The position numbers were made by a program, and so were the translations under genes. Positions 9,081 to 17,852 of a DNA stretch of 64,000 nucleotides are shown piece after piece. Position 1 is the stretch's first letter; each line of letters opens with the position of its first letter. The DNA is from Hyphomicrobiales bacterium (GTDB taxonomy: Bacteria; Pseudomonadota; Alphaproteobacteria; Rhizobiales; Devosiaceae). The stretch covers positions 310,001-374,000 of the forward strand of contig JAIYDI010000019.1 in assembly GCA_027487555.1 (NCBI GenBank), given 5' to 3'. The notes under the pieces were generated by a model. It had not been told where the DNA came from. It made no database searches and was given only the letters and a program-made list of their open reading frames with translations.

Positions 9081-10088
9081 TCAGCCGAAGCTGACGTTCT
9101 GCGAGAACACGCGGATCATGGCCGGCGAGATGATGACGATGAACAGCACCGGCAGGAAGAACACGATCAGTGGTACCGTGAGCTTCGGGGGCAGGGCAGC
9201 GGCCTTCTTCTCCGCCTCGTTCATCCGCGCTTCACGACCTTCTTCGGCCATCACTCGCAGCGACGTGCCGACCGAGGTCCCGTAGCGGTCCGCCTGGATC
9301 AGCGCCTGCATGACTGATTTGACGTTGTCGAGCCCGGTGCGCTTGCCGAGGTTCTCGTAGGCGCGCGTGCGATCCTCGAGGAATGCGAGCTCTGCCGTCG
9401 TCAGTGTCAGTTCCTCGGCCAGCTCCACCGATTGCCCGGCAATCTCCCTGGCGACGCGCTTGAAGGCGTGCTCCACCGACATGCCGGCTTCCACGCACAG
9501 CAGAACCAGATCGAGCGCGTCCGGCCACGCCCGCTTGATCGAGGTCTGCCGCTTCTGCTCCTGGTTCTTGAGCAGCACATTCGGCAGGTAAGCGCCCAAC
9601 AGCCCCAGGAACAGCGCATAGATCGCGTTCATCCAGAGCGGCTTGTCGGCGAACACGGTCAGGCTGAGGTAGGCAAAGCCGATGACGAACAGGGCGAAGG
9701 GCGTCACGAAGCGCAGGAACAGGAACGTCGTCATCGCCGCTGGACCGCGATAGCCGGCGCGCGCCAACTGGTCTGCGGTGTTCTCGTCGGCAAACGCCTT
9801 CTCGAGCGAGAACTTCTGCACGATATTCTTCATGTAGTCGCGCCCGGCCACCTGCCGGATGGTCCGAGGTTGCTCGCCGCCGCCGGACTTGAGCCCGCGC
9901 AGTCGCGCCATTTCCTCGGCACGCATCTTTTCGCGCTCGAGCGCCACACGGCGGATCCGCTGCTTGATCTTGTTGCCGCCACCAAGGAACGACACCCCGA
10001 TCGAGAAGACCACGGCCGCGGCAGCAACGGCGGCCAGCACGGCCGCTAGGAATTTCGGATCGTTGAGGGTGCGGATCAGCTCGTTCAT
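9081..10088 (-). CDS. tadC: Tad pilus inner-membrane platform protein TadC
   Basis: TadC is one of two GspF-type inner-membrane platform proteins that work with the CpaF ATPase to assemble Flp pili. The 335-residue protein has an N-terminal membrane segment (FLAAVLAAVAAAAVVFSIGVSFLGG), two central ones, a cytoplasmic F domain around residues 185-300 (KRAWPDALDLVLLCVEAGMSVEHAFKRVA and the RTGLDNVKSVMQALIQADRYGTSVG segment), and a C-terminal hydrophobic hairpin (TVPLIVFFLPVLFIVIISPAMI). It follows tadB after 10 bases and ends the operon. Confidence 0.9.
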   Translation of the reverse strand: MNELIRTLNDPKFLAAVLAAVAAAAVVFSIGVSFLGGGNKIKQRIRRVALEREKMRAEEMARLRGLKSGGGEQPRTIRQVAGRDYMKNIVQKFSLEKAFADENTADQLARAGYRGPAAMTTFLFLRFVTPFALFVIGFAYLSLTVFADKPLWMNAIYALFLGLLGAYLPNVLLKNQEQKRQTSIKRAWPDALDLVLLCVEAGMSVEHAFKRVAREIAGQSVELAEELTLTTAELAFLEDRTRAYENLGKRTGLDNVKSVMQALIQADRYGTSVGTSLRVMAEEGREARMNEAEKKAAALPPKLTVPLIVFFLPVLFIVIISPAMIRVFSQNVSFG

Positions 10089-10098
10089 TCAAGACACC

Positions 10099-11079
10099 TC
10101 AAACGTCGAACTGGACCATCTTGTTCATGATGAACCCACCCATGAACATCAGCACCGCCGCCACCCCCAGGCAGATCTTGCCGATGTCAGTCTCTATCAG
10201 CGGCAGCAGGTAGCTCGGGGTTGTAAGCGACACGAGCGCGGCGACGATAAGCGGCAGCGAACCGATGATGCCGGCGGAGGCCTTTGCTTCCGACGACATC
10301 GCCTTCACCTTCTGCTTCATCTTCTTGCGGTTGCGCAGCACGCGGGCGAGGTTGCCCAGTGCCTCGGACAGATTGCCGCCCGACTGGCTCTGCACCGTGA
10401 TCACCACCACGAAGAAGTTCACTTCCGGCAGCGGCACGCGCTCCATCAGCGTCATGATGGCCTCGTGCATCGATTTGCCAAGCGACTGCTGGTCGAGTAC
10501 GCGCTGGAAATCCGACTTGATCGGCTCCTTGGCCTCGCGCGCCACCAGCCGCATGGAATCGTTCAGCGGCAGGCCGGATTTGACACCGCGCACGATGGCT
10601 TCCACCGCGTTCGGCAATTCCTCGAGAAACTGGTTCTGGTACTTCTTGCGCTTGCGCGTCAGGTACATGCGGGGCAGCAGATAGCCCGCGGCCGCGCCGA
10701 TAATCGCCGCATAAAGTACGTCGACCTGCAGCACGATCAGCACCACGATGACCAGTACCCCGAAGATCGCGCTGTTGCGGATGAAACCGACCGGCTTGAT
10801 CTTCATCCCCGCCTGGAAGATCTGGTCGCGCAGCGGAATGGATTTTTTCTTCCTGTCCAATTGCGACGTCTGGGCACGCAGGGTCTGCTGCAGCTCCTTG
10901 CGGCGCGTGTCGCGCTGCTTGTCGGCATTGTTGGCGCGGCGGTTAGCCTGCAGGTCGCCCTGCATTGCCTTGAGGCGCTTGTCGACCCGGCTATTGCCCA
11001 GCATCGAGGGGACGACGGCGACGCCGATGGCGCCCACAGCCACCATGGCCAGCACGGCAAGGATCAGCGGCGTCATCAT
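10099..11079 (-). CDS. tadB: Tad pilus inner-membrane platform protein TadB
   Basis: TadB is the second GspF-like platform component. The 326-residue protein starts with a membrane segment (LILAVLAMVAVGAIGVAVVPSML), followed by a basic, Gln-rich cytoplasmic stretch (about residues 28-85). A paired hydrophobic region, the F domain (ELPNAVEAIVRGVKSGLPLNDSMRLVA, and VQSQSGGNLSEALGNLARVLRNR) and two C-terminal membrane segments follow. Its ATG overlaps the cpaF stop by four bases. The strong coupling cpaF-tadB-tadC is usual for this machine, where ATPase and platform are needed together. Confidence 0.9.
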   Translation of the reverse strand: MMTPLILAVLAMVAVGAIGVAVVPSMLGNSRVDKRLKAMQGDLQANRRANNADKQRDTRRKELQQTLRAQTSQLDRKKKSIPLRDQIFQAGMKIKPVGFIRNSAIFGVLVIVVLIVLQVDVLYAAIIGAAAGYLLPRMYLTRKRKKYQNQFLEELPNAVEAIVRGVKSGLPLNDSMRLVAREAKEPIKSDFQRVLDQQSLGKSMHEAIMTLMERVPLPEVNFFVVVITVQSQSGGNLSEALGNLARVLRNRKKMKQKVKAMSSEAKASAGIIGSLPLIVAALVSLTTPSYLLPLIETDIGKICLGVAAVLMFMGGFIMNKMVQFDV

Positions 11080-12569
11080 CGACGGCCCTCCGTGCCCAGC
11101 AGGTCGCGCTGCTCGATATTGGATTTCTCAAGCGCCTCGATGAGGTTCGCCTCCTCGTTGTAGTAGCGGGCGCGCTCGGTGAACTGCGGCTTGGTTATGC
11201 CGGTGGAGCGGTGGCGACCGATCAGGTTGCCGTTCGCGTCTTCCCCGACAATGTCGTAGAGGAACACGTCCTGCGTGACGATGACATCGCCTTCCATGCC
11301 CAGCACTTCCGAAATGTGCGTAATGCGGCGACTGCCGTCGCGGAGGCGTGCTGCCTGCACCACGACATCGATCGAGGAGACGATCATCTCACGGATGGTG
11401 CGGCTCGGCAGCGAATAGCCACCCATGGTGATCATCGACTCAAGGCGGCTCAGCGCTTCGCGGGGGCTGTTGGCGTGCAGGGTGCCCATCGAGCCGTCAT
11501 GGCCCGTGTTCATCGCCTGCAAGAGGTCGAAGGCTTCCGGTCCGCGCACTTCGCCCACGATGATCCGCTCGGGGCGCATACGCAGGCAGTTCTTCACGAG
11601 GTCGCGCATGGTAATCTCACCCTCGCCCTCGAGATTGGGCGGGCGGGTTTCGAGGCGCACCACATGCGGCTGTTGCAGCTGCAGTTCAGCCGAGTCTTCG
11701 CAGGTAATGACCCGCTCGTCCTTCTCGATGAACCCCGTCAGGCAGTTGAGCAGCGTCGTCTTGCCCGAGCCCGTGCCGCCGGAGATGAGGATGTTCGCGC
11801 GCACCCGGCCCAAGACGCGCAATACCTCCGCGCCCTCGGGTGAGATCGAGCCGTACTTGACCAGCTGCTGCAGCGTCAGCTTGTCTTTCTTGAACTTACG
11901 AATGGTGAGCGCGGCGCCGTCGATGGAGAGCGGCGGCGCAATGACATTGACGCGGCTACCGTCCGGCAGGCGGGCGTCGCAGATCGGAGAACTTTCGTCG
12001 ACGCGGCGACCGACCTGGCTCACGATACGCTGGCACACGTTCATCAGGTGCGCATCGTCGCGGAAGCGCACATTGGTGAGCTTCACCTTGCCGCCGACTT
12101 CGATGTAGCACTTCTGGCTGCCGTTCACCATGATGTCGGCAATGTCGTCCCGCGCCAGCAGGGGCTCGAGCGGACCGTAGCCCAGCACGTCGTTGCAGAT
12201 GTCTTCGAGCAGGTCTTCCTGCTCGGAAATCGACATGACGATCGATTTGAGCGCGATGATCTCGGCGACGATGTCGCGGATTTCCTCGCGCGCCGCCTCC
12301 TGGTCCATCGTCGCCAGCTGGCTGAGATCGATGGAGTCGATCAGCGCATTGAAGATCGCGGATTTTGTCTGGAAATACTCCTTGTCGCGCTGCGCCGTCT
12401 CCGGGCTGCGGACATCGATCACCTCGCCCTGTCCGCTGCGCTGGACATCGCCGACACGCGCCTGCGGCTCCAGCCGCGCGCTTGGCGTGGGCGCCACAGG
12501 CATGGGTCGCGCCTGCAAGGCCCCCGCGCCCGGAGTATTGCCACCAAAGGTCGTACGCTTGCCGAACAT
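11076..12569 (-). CDS. cpaF: Tad pilus assembly ATPase CpaF/TadA
   Basis: CpaF is the cytoplasmic hexameric secretion ATPase of the GspE/VirB11 superfamily that powers Flp pilus assembly and, in some species, retraction. The 497-residue protein has a variable N-terminal part (about 1-100), the N-terminal ATPase lobe with LLARDDIADIMVNGSQKCYIE, and the P-loop ILISGGTGSGKTT near residue 265. Walker B/His-box segments follow (ECEDSAELQLQQPHV-like region, RPERIIVGEVRGPEAFDLLQAMNTGHDGSMGTLHANSP). It starts 11 bases after cpaE and is coupled to tadB by overlap. It is the only pilus ATPase in the window. Confidence 0.93.
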   Translation of the reverse strand: MFGKRTTFGGNTPGAGALQARPMPVAPTPSARLEPQARVGDVQRSGQGEVIDVRSPETAQRDKEYFQTKSAIFNALIDSIDLSQLATMDQEAAREEIRDIVAEIIALKSIVMSISEQEDLLEDICNDVLGYGPLEPLLARDDIADIMVNGSQKCYIEVGGKVKLTNVRFRDDAHLMNVCQRIVSQVGRRVDESSPICDARLPDGSRVNVIAPPLSIDGAALTIRKFKKDKLTLQQLVKYGSISPEGAEVLRVLGRVRANILISGGTGSGKTTLLNCLTGFIEKDERVITCEDSAELQLQQPHVVRLETRPPNLEGEGEITMRDLVKNCLRMRPERIIVGEVRGPEAFDLLQAMNTGHDGSMGTLHANSPREALSRLESMITMGGYSLPSRTIREMIVSSIDVVVQAARLRDGSRRITHISEVLGMEGDVIVTQDVFLYDIVGEDANGNLIGRHRSTGITKPQFTERARYYNEEANLIEALEKSNIEQRDLLGTEGRR

Positions 12570-12580
12570 AGTTCAGGCCC

Positions 12581-13849
12581 TCACGCTCTCTTGCGCTTGA
12601 GGAACGGCAACTTCAGCACCGCGCCCTTGTGAGCCGACCGCTCCGGAGTGTTGCGGCCGGTGACATGCATGCCGATCAGCTTGAAGGTCTCATTGGCCCG
12701 GTGCCCTGATGAGACTTCCGCGAGCATCTGGCCGTTATTGGCGGCCGTGCCGAAGGTTGAGGCATCGAAGCCGACCTGACCGAGCAGCTTGCATTCCACC
12801 GAAGTGGCGAATTCGTTGGGGGCAATCTCCGGCCGGCGTGGCATGCCAACCCGGTTGATCACCAGAAGTGGTTCCGATTCCGTCGGGCGCAGCGCCTTGA
12901 TTGTGTCGGAGAGGTTCTTGGCGTTCCTCAGGTTCGCCAGATCCGGCTCGGCGACGATGATGACCTCGTCAATCGTCGCAATGGTCTGGCGCACCCAGGC
13001 GCTCCACACATGCGGAATATCGAGGATCACCACCGGCGTCGTCTTCTGCGCCAGTTCGATCACTTGCTCGAACTCGCGTTCCTCGAAGTCAAAAGTGCGG
13101 TCGAGCACCACCGGTGCCGTCAGCAGGTTGACATGGTTGGCGGCCTTCGACGTCAGCCGGTCGAGCATGGTCTGGTCGACCTTTTGACCAATGGCGTCGG
13201 CGATGCCGTGCGGCGGATCCTGGTTGAAGTTGAGCCCGGCCGTGCCGAAGGCGAAATCCATGTCGAGGATCAGCACATCCTGCCTGAGGTGCTGTGCTAT
13301 CGCCCACGCGACATTATGCGAAATCGTCGATGCACCCGAGCCGCCCTTTGCCGACACGAAGCCGATGGTTCGACCGATCGGCGCCGCGCCTTCTGCCGCG
13401 AACAGTTCGGTAATCACCGAGACGATTGTCTGCGAACTGGCCGGCAGCACGATGTATTCCGAGACGCCAGAACGGATCAGTTCGCGATAGAGCAGCACGT
13501 CATTGACATGGCCGAGAACGATCAGCCGGGTTGTCGCATCGCAAACCTCGGCGAGGCGCTCGAGCGCTCCGGGGATTTCTTCCGGCGAGAGGGTCGTTTC
13601 CACAACGATGAGGTTCGGCGTCGGGTTCGAGCGATAGGTCTCTATGGCGCCCTCGATGCCGCCATTATGTGTCGTGAGCGCCACCTTCGACATGCGGCGG
13701 TCATGCACGGCTGATTCCACCAGTTGCGCAGTCTGCGAATGCTCGCAGAACGCCTGGATGGTTATCCGGGGCACGAGCCTGGCGCCCATGGCGATTTCCA
13801 CCGCCGTCTCGTCGATTGCCTTGGGCGTATCGCCCTTGAGGAAACTCAT
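12581..13849 (-). CDS. cpaE: Pilus localisation ATPase CpaE
   Basis: CpaE is a MinD/ParA-type ATPase that places the Tad apparatus, as shown for Caulobacter. The 422-residue protein has an N-terminal receiver-like domain (about residues 25-150) without an obvious phospho-acceptor acid cluster, then the ATPase domain with the deviant P-loop SAKGGSGAST near residue 165 and the DMDFAFGT and LDIPH nucleotide-site motifs. It lies between cpaC and cpaF with gaps of 14 and 11 bases. The usual gene cpaD, normally between cpaC and cpaE, is absent here. Confidence 0.9.
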   Translation of the reverse strand: MSFLKGDTPKAIDETAVEIAMGARLVPRITIQAFCEHSQTAQLVESAVHDRRMSKVALTTHNGGIEGAIETYRSNPTPNLIVVETTLSPEEIPGALERLAEVCDATTRLIVLGHVNDVLLYRELIRSGVSEYIVLPASSQTIVSVITELFAAEGAAPIGRTIGFVSAKGGSGASTISHNVAWAIAQHLRQDVLILDMDFAFGTAGLNFNQDPPHGIADAIGQKVDQTMLDRLTSKAANHVNLLTAPVVLDRTFDFEEREFEQVIELAQKTTPVVILDIPHVWSAWVRQTIATIDEVIIVAEPDLANLRNAKNLSDTIKALRPTESEPLLVINRVGMPRRPEIAPNEFATSVECKLLGQVGFDASTFGTAANNGQMLAEVSSGHRANETFKLIGMHVTGRNTPERSAHKGAVLKLPFLKRKRA

Positions 13850-13863
13850 GACCTATTCCTCCA

Positions 13864-15345
13864 TCAATCCAGCAGGAAGCCCACTGAACCGCTATAGCTG
13901 CCGCGGGTACCGTTCGGCCCCACACCGTAGACATTTTCGATATGTCCAAGGAAATTGGCCTCGGCATCATTGGTAAACAGCATCTTATCAACCGGGGTCT
14001 CCGGCCGAGGCCCAGCCACCGCATATGTGGGCGTCACCAGCACCACGAGTTCGGTTTGACTGCGGATGAAGTCGCGCGAGCGGAACAGCGTACCGATGAT
14101 CGGGATGTCGCCCAACCCCGGCAGTCTGTTGATCTGCGTGCGGACCTTATCCTGCATCAATCCGCCAATGGCGAGGGTCTGCCCGGCGCCCAGCTCGACG
14201 GTGGTCTTGGTCTGCCGGCTCTTGGTCGCAGGGATGGTGATGTCGCCGACCGAGTAGGAGCCTTCGGTGGTTGGTTCCGACACCGAGGTGTCGATCGCGA
14301 GCCCAATGGTGCCGTCGGACTTGATGGTCGGGGTGAACTTCAGGTTCACGCCGAACTGCTTGAACGTGTAGGTGATCTTGTTGTCGGCCACGTCGGTTGG
14401 CACGGGATAATCGCCACCCGCGAGGAACTCTGCTTCCTGGCCGGACATGGTCGTGAGCGTCGGCTCTGCCAGTGTCCTGAGTGCGCCATGCCGTTCGAGC
14501 GACTTGAGCGTCGCCTCGAGTTTAAGCCCGCCGCCTGAAAACCCCACCGTCGCGCCATTGGTAGTGGCAACGTTCGAGGAGCCGCCCAGAGCCTGATCGG
14601 AGAGGAAGCTCGTTGAGATGCCGCCACTTGAGAAGCTGCCCGACAGGTCGATGCCGAGTTGCTTGACCACTTCCCGCTGCACTTCCGCCACGGTGACCTT
14701 GAGCTGCACCTGCTGCGGCCCACCGACAGTGATCACGCTCGAAACATTCTCGGCCGACCCCGCGAACTGGCTGGCGATCGAGACCGCCTTTGCCACATCG
14801 TCGCCCGACGGCGCTGTGCCCGATAGAACGATGCGGTTGATCGGCTCGCCATTGGTCCCGATCAGTTGCACCGACTGGACGTCGATATTCGAGTTTGGCA
14901 GCACGCGCCGATAGGTATCGCGCAGCGCCGCAGCCACGGTTGAGCTCTGGCCCTTTACCGCCACGTCGAAGACCACGATGGTCCGACCCGCTGCGTCGAG
15001 GAAGAAGATATTGGTCTCCCCGGGGCCCGTAGACTGGATGATGGCGCGGCGCTTGTTGCGCAGGATCGCGTTGGCCACCGCCGGCTGCGAGACGATCACC
15101 TCGGCCGCATCGATCGGCAGGTCGATGATCACCGACTTGTTGAGACCGACATTTATGGCCTGGTTCACCCCGATATTGGCGACCTGCACATGCGTCACAT
15201 CAAGTGCGATTGCCCCGGGCATCACCGTGGCGAGCAATAGGGCGGCGAGCGTGCCGCGCAGCATTCGCTTCAGGCTTGCGGGCTGAGCCCGCATCGCAGA
15301 ATCCCGTCCAGCGAACATAGGTATCACCTTCGCGCTACGCATCAC
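13864..15345 (-). CDS. cpaC: Outer-membrane secretin CpaC/RcpA of the Tad pilus
   Basis: CpaC forms the outer-membrane channel through which the Flp pilus leaves. The 493-residue protein has a signal peptide (MLRGTLAALLLATVMPGAIA within the first 48 residues), a pilus-type N-domain (KSVIIDLPIDAAEVIVSQPAVANAILRNKRRAIIQSTGPGETNIFFLD), a BON-like middle, and the secretin domain with VAEVQREVVKQLGIDL and the conserved LPGLGDIPIIGTLFRS motif before the C-terminal strand. Its ATG overlaps the cpaB stop by four bases. A second secretin gene at 27440 is clearly paralogous, sharing the LAEP-LTT-SG and LGD-P-LG-LFRS blocks. Confidence 0.92.
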   Translation of the reverse strand: MMRSAKVIPMFAGRDSAMRAQPASLKRMLRGTLAALLLATVMPGAIALDVTHVQVANIGVNQAINVGLNKSVIIDLPIDAAEVIVSQPAVANAILRNKRRAIIQSTGPGETNIFFLDAAGRTIVVFDVAVKGQSSTVAAALRDTYRRVLPNSNIDVQSVQLIGTNGEPINRIVLSGTAPSGDDVAKAVSIASQFAGSAENVSSVITVGGPQQVQLKVTVAEVQREVVKQLGIDLSGSFSSGGISTSFLSDQALGGSSNVATTNGATVGFSGGGLKLEATLKSLERHGALRTLAEPTLTTMSGQEAEFLAGGDYPVPTDVADNKITYTFKQFGVNLKFTPTIKSDGTIGLAIDTSVSEPTTEGSYSVGDITIPATKSRQTKTTVELGAGQTLAIGGLMQDKVRTQINRLPGLGDIPIIGTLFRSRDFIRSQTELVVLVTPTYAVAGPRPETPVDKMLFTNDAEANFLGHIENVYGVGPNGTRGSYSGSVGFLLD

Positions 15346-16310
15346 TGCAACTCTGTCTTGCCGGTCGGGGGCTCCGACACGCTCAGGGCGCCGGCTTGCG
15401 CACTTGCCTTGCTGGCGCTGCCCTTGTCCGAAACCGATTCACTCGGCTGCGCTTCGGTCTGTGCCGGCTCGGCCTCCGCGAGACCGGCGGCGAGGGCGGA
15501 CTCGCCGCTCGTTGTCTGAACATCGGTGCCCTTGCCCGCCCGAATGACGCGGATGGCCCGGGCCGTGGCTTCCGTCTGAACGGTCTGGGTCGAGGCGGCG
15601 AAATCGTCGATCGAGCGCAGCACCAGCGATAGCGTGCCGGACTTCGAGGCATTTATCAGCAGTTCGCCGCGCGAGGGGTCGAGTTCCAGGGTCGCGATTG
15701 TCGTGTCCTGAAACACGTCGGCGCCCGGATCTTCAGGGTCGGAAGGTCTGCCGGTCTTGCCGACTTCGCCGAGACGCCGGCCGATTGCCAGAACCTTGAC
15801 GTTGTTGAGGATGGTCTGGCTGATCATCCCCTGTGCCGCATTGCGCGACAGCACCACGTCGACGCGATCATTCGGAAAGATGAAGCCGCCCGATGCCGAC
15901 GTGGCCGCAACCTGCACCGAGACGCCGCGCATGCCCTTTGTCAGCACGGCCGACAGGTAGCCTTGTCCGCTGCGCACCAGCTTCTGTTCCAGAATCGGTT
16001 CGCCGGGGAAGAATTCGAACCGCGCCACGGCGTCCACAAGTTGCGTTGCGGCGTCGGGGCTTGCGGCCTTGCTGACGAATCCGGCGGGTACCGGTTCCGG
16101 CCAGGGCTGCCAAACCACATCTTCCTCGGTGAGCCGCTGCCCGACACCGATAGCTTCCTTGGCCACCAGAACTTCGGCATTTGCCTGAGGGGCGGGTGCG
16201 GCAACTTCCTGCACCACGACCTGCGGTGCACTGCTCTGTGTCGCAATGTAGGCTGCCAGCCCACCGGCGAGCAGCGCAACCAGCACCAGTATGATGCGCG
16301 ACAAACTCAT
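15342..16310 (-). CDS. cpaB: Pilus assembly protein CpaB/RcpC
   Basis: CpaB is a periplasmic, membrane-anchored protein needed for Flp pilus assembly and thought to bind peptidoglycan or steady the secretin. I take the ATG at 16310 (322 residues, MSLSRIILVLVALLAGG), which puts the membrane anchor right at the N-terminus as in the family; the longer reading from 16370 adds 20 basic residues. The SAF domain is near residues 45-110 (VLVAKEAIGVGQRLTEEDVVWQPWPE), followed by the RcpC core with GMRGVSVQVAATSASGGFIFPNDRVDVVLSR. The last 60 residues are Ala/Ser/Glu-rich and low in complexity. It overlaps cpaC by four bases. Confidence 0.9.
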   Translation of the reverse strand: MSLSRIILVLVALLAGGLAAYIATQSSAPQVVVQEVAAPAPQANAEVLVAKEAIGVGQRLTEEDVVWQPWPEPVPAGFVSKAASPDAATQLVDAVARFEFFPGEPILEQKLVRSGQGYLSAVLTKGMRGVSVQVAATSASGGFIFPNDRVDVVLSRNAAQGMISQTILNNVKVLAIGRRLGEVGKTGRPSDPEDPGADVFQDTTIATLELDPSRGELLINASKSGTLSLVLRSIDDFAASTQTVQTEATARAIRVIRAGKGTDVQTTSGESALAAGLAEAEPAQTEAQPSESVSDKGSASKASAQAGALSVSEPPTGKTELQ

Positions 16311-16465
16311 CTTGTACCCCACACTCCGGCGGCGGATCGACCGGCGAATAGCCGTCAGACTAGGGTGCAAAGGGTCAAAGTTTGGTTAATCGAAGCTTTT
16401 CGATCAGGGTTAATGAAACTTTGCAGCATCGGGGCTATTGGGCCCCTCCCGCGCACTGCCGGGCG

Positions 16466-16978
16466 TCAGGCGATAAAGCGCTGGAAGATAGCTGTCTCGG
16501 AATAGAGCAGCAGCCCGGCGGCGGCGAGCGCAATGCCATAGGGCACGCCGGTCTTCTTGTCGTGCAGCCGGTCCAGCCAGACAATCTTCTGCAGCCGCTC
16601 GGGCAGTGGCCAGCGCCGCGCGGCGAGGATCCCCATGGTCAATGCGCCGCCCAGCAGCGATGCCATAACCACATAGGGCAGCATCATGCCGAACCCGAGC
16701 CACAAGGTCGTTGCTGCCGCCAGCTTGGCATCGCCACCACCAATCCAGCCGAAGGCAAAGAACGCGAACCCGACCACCAGCACCAGTGCCGCGCACGCCA
16801 TATGCATGCCAATCACATCGAGCGGTAGCCCGGCGACCAGCGCCACGACGAAAAAGGCCAGAACGGTAGCGAGCACCAGCCGGTTCGATATCCGCATGGT
16901 CAGCAGGTCCGACGAGGCAGCAAATGCCATCAGCAACGGAAACAGCGCCACAAGGGGCAATGACAGGAAGGACGGCAT
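16466..16978 (-). CDS. cpaA: Type IV prepilin peptidase CpaA
   Basis: CpaA is the inner-membrane aspartic peptidase that removes the leader of Flp prepilins and TadE/TadF pseudopilins. The 170-residue reading from the ATG at 16978 has about six membrane segments, the first catalytic Asp in ASSDLLTMRISN (D24) and the second in the GGGDAKL motif (D83). A TTG start at 17056 is rejected because it lies inside the pilin terminator. It begins about 65 bases beyond that terminator, so it needs its own promoter; cpaB starts 155 bases downstream of its stop. Confidence 0.88.
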   Translation of the reverse strand: MPSFLSLPLVALFPLLMAFAASSDLLTMRISNRLVLATVLAFFVVALVAGLPLDVIGMHMACAALVLVVGFAFFAFGWIGGGDAKLAAATTLWLGFGMMLPYVVMASLLGGALTMGILAARRWPLPERLQKIVWLDRLHDKKTGVPYGIALAAAGLLLYSETAIFQRFIA

Positions 16979-17044
16979 GTCTTGGCGTGTCGCGGGGCTG
17001 GTTTCGGACCACGGCACTATCGTCGGGACATGGTTAACAAAGCC

Positions 17045-17079
17045 CAAAAAAAGCAAAGGGGAGCCTCCTGGCTCCCCTT
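17045..17079 (-). terminator. Rho-independent terminator of the Flp pilin genes
   Basis: Read on the minus strand, AAGGGGAGCC, loop AGGA, GGCTCCCCTT is a ten-pair perfect stem directly followed by TGCTTTTTTT. It starts 29 bases after the second pilin stop. It would let most transcripts end after the abundant pilins and keep the machinery genes at a lower level. Confidence 0.88.
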
Positions 17080-17107
17080 GAGAGGCGGGACCTTCGTCCC
17101 AAAGTCC

Positions 17108-17278
17108 TCAGCTCGCGCTATTCAGCCTTGTAGATACGCGGTTGAACAGTCTCGAGAGACTGCCACCAAGAGTCGTCGCAGCGGCAATAATGCCAACTGC
17201 AATGAGTGCAGCTATGAGGCCGTATTCTATGGCCGTCGCGCCGGACTCGTTGGCTAGAAATTTCTTGACCAGCGTCAC
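17108..17278 (-). CDS. Flp pilin (copy nearest cpaA)
   Basis: A 56-residue Flp-family major pilin subunit. I choose the GTG at 17278 because AAGGA sits about seven bases upstream and the length then equals that of its sister; an ATG at 17293 adds five residues. The class IVb leader is cut after G13 (ESG/ATAIEYG) by CpaA, leaving the mature E+5 at E18 and a hydrophobic helix (IEYGLIAALIAVGIIAAATTLG). It differs from the sister copy mainly in the leader and in three positions of the tail (GSLSRLFNRV against TSLSGLFNRI). A strong terminator follows. Confidence 0.9.
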   Translation of the reverse strand: MTLVKKFLANESGATAIEYGLIAALIAVGIIAAATTLGGSLSRLFNRVSTRLNSAS

Positions 17279-17343
17279 TTCAGCGTCCTTCATCCTGGGC
17301 GGGGGGCGAACCCGAGGATCCGCCGCCCGGAGATACCCAGACC

Positions 17344-17514
17344 TTACGAGGCGCTGTTGAGGCGGGTCGAGATACGGTTGAACAGGCCGGAGAGGCTCGT
17401 GCCCAGCGTGGTAGCGGCGGCGATGATGCCAACGGCGATGAGGGCGGCGATGAGGCCGTACTCGATTGCGGTGGCACCAGACTCGTCATTCATGAAACGA
17501 GCGACATTATTCAT
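17344..17514 (-). CDS. Flp pilin (promoter-proximal copy)
   Basis: A 56-residue Flp pilin beginning MNNVARFMNDESGATAIEYG. The ATG at 17514 is preceded by AGGAG at good spacing (minus-strand GCAAGGAGCCAACC), which is stronger than that of the downstream copy. The leader of 13 residues ends in Gly, Glu at mature +5, then one long hydrophobic helix and the tail LFNRISTRLNSAS. Being first after the promoter and having the better ribosome site, it is likely the main pilin; the second copy, 65 bases on, would be co-transcribed. Confidence 0.92.
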   Translation of the reverse strand: MNNVARFMNDESGATAIEYGLIAALIAVGIIAAATTLGTSLSGLFNRISTRLNSAS

Positions 17515-17852
17515 GGTTGGCTCCTTGCACACATCCCAGTGACTGCATCGGTGGATGCGTCAGCACCGTTCGACGCGTCACACATCGAACTCACCTGAAA
17601 GCTATCTGTTACCTCTTGAAATTGAGTTAACCCAGTCATGCGCCCGGAGCGGATAAGCACTTGGCGTGCGCATACTTAGCCGTTGGTGAACGTCACTTTT
17701 GGCAATTTATGTAACAATCGGAATCAATTCTTCCGCGAGCGCGTCGCCATGCACGCGAAGAAGCCTTTGGGGATGCAATGGCACTTTTGCGATTTGTTCA
17801 CCATTCCGCGCGATTGTGCTGAGCGTGTATCAGTTGAGTATCGGGTCCAGCC
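17515..17852. other. Divergent intergenic region, pilin and pilus N-domain promoters
   Basis: 338 bases without a gene, relatively AT-rich for this genome (for example 17620-17740). The pilin side, close to the pilin start, holds a small stem (GCATC/GATGC, 17545-17558) and a direct repeat GATGCGTCA / GACGCGTCA (17554-17562, 17572-17580, period 18). Isolated TTAAC words occur but no full TTAA-N7-TTAA CtrA box. I cannot place a sure -10/-35 on either strand. Confidence 0.5.

Noticed and set aside
16979..17056. Longer cpaA reading from a TTG at 17056
   Set aside because: The start lies in the T-run side of the pilin terminator and adds 26 residues before the first membrane helix.
17515..17852. 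CtrA-type boxes (TTAA-N7-TTAA) in pilus promoters
   Set aside because: Only single TTAAC words were found here and at 21308-21330 and 25806; none has the right spacing.
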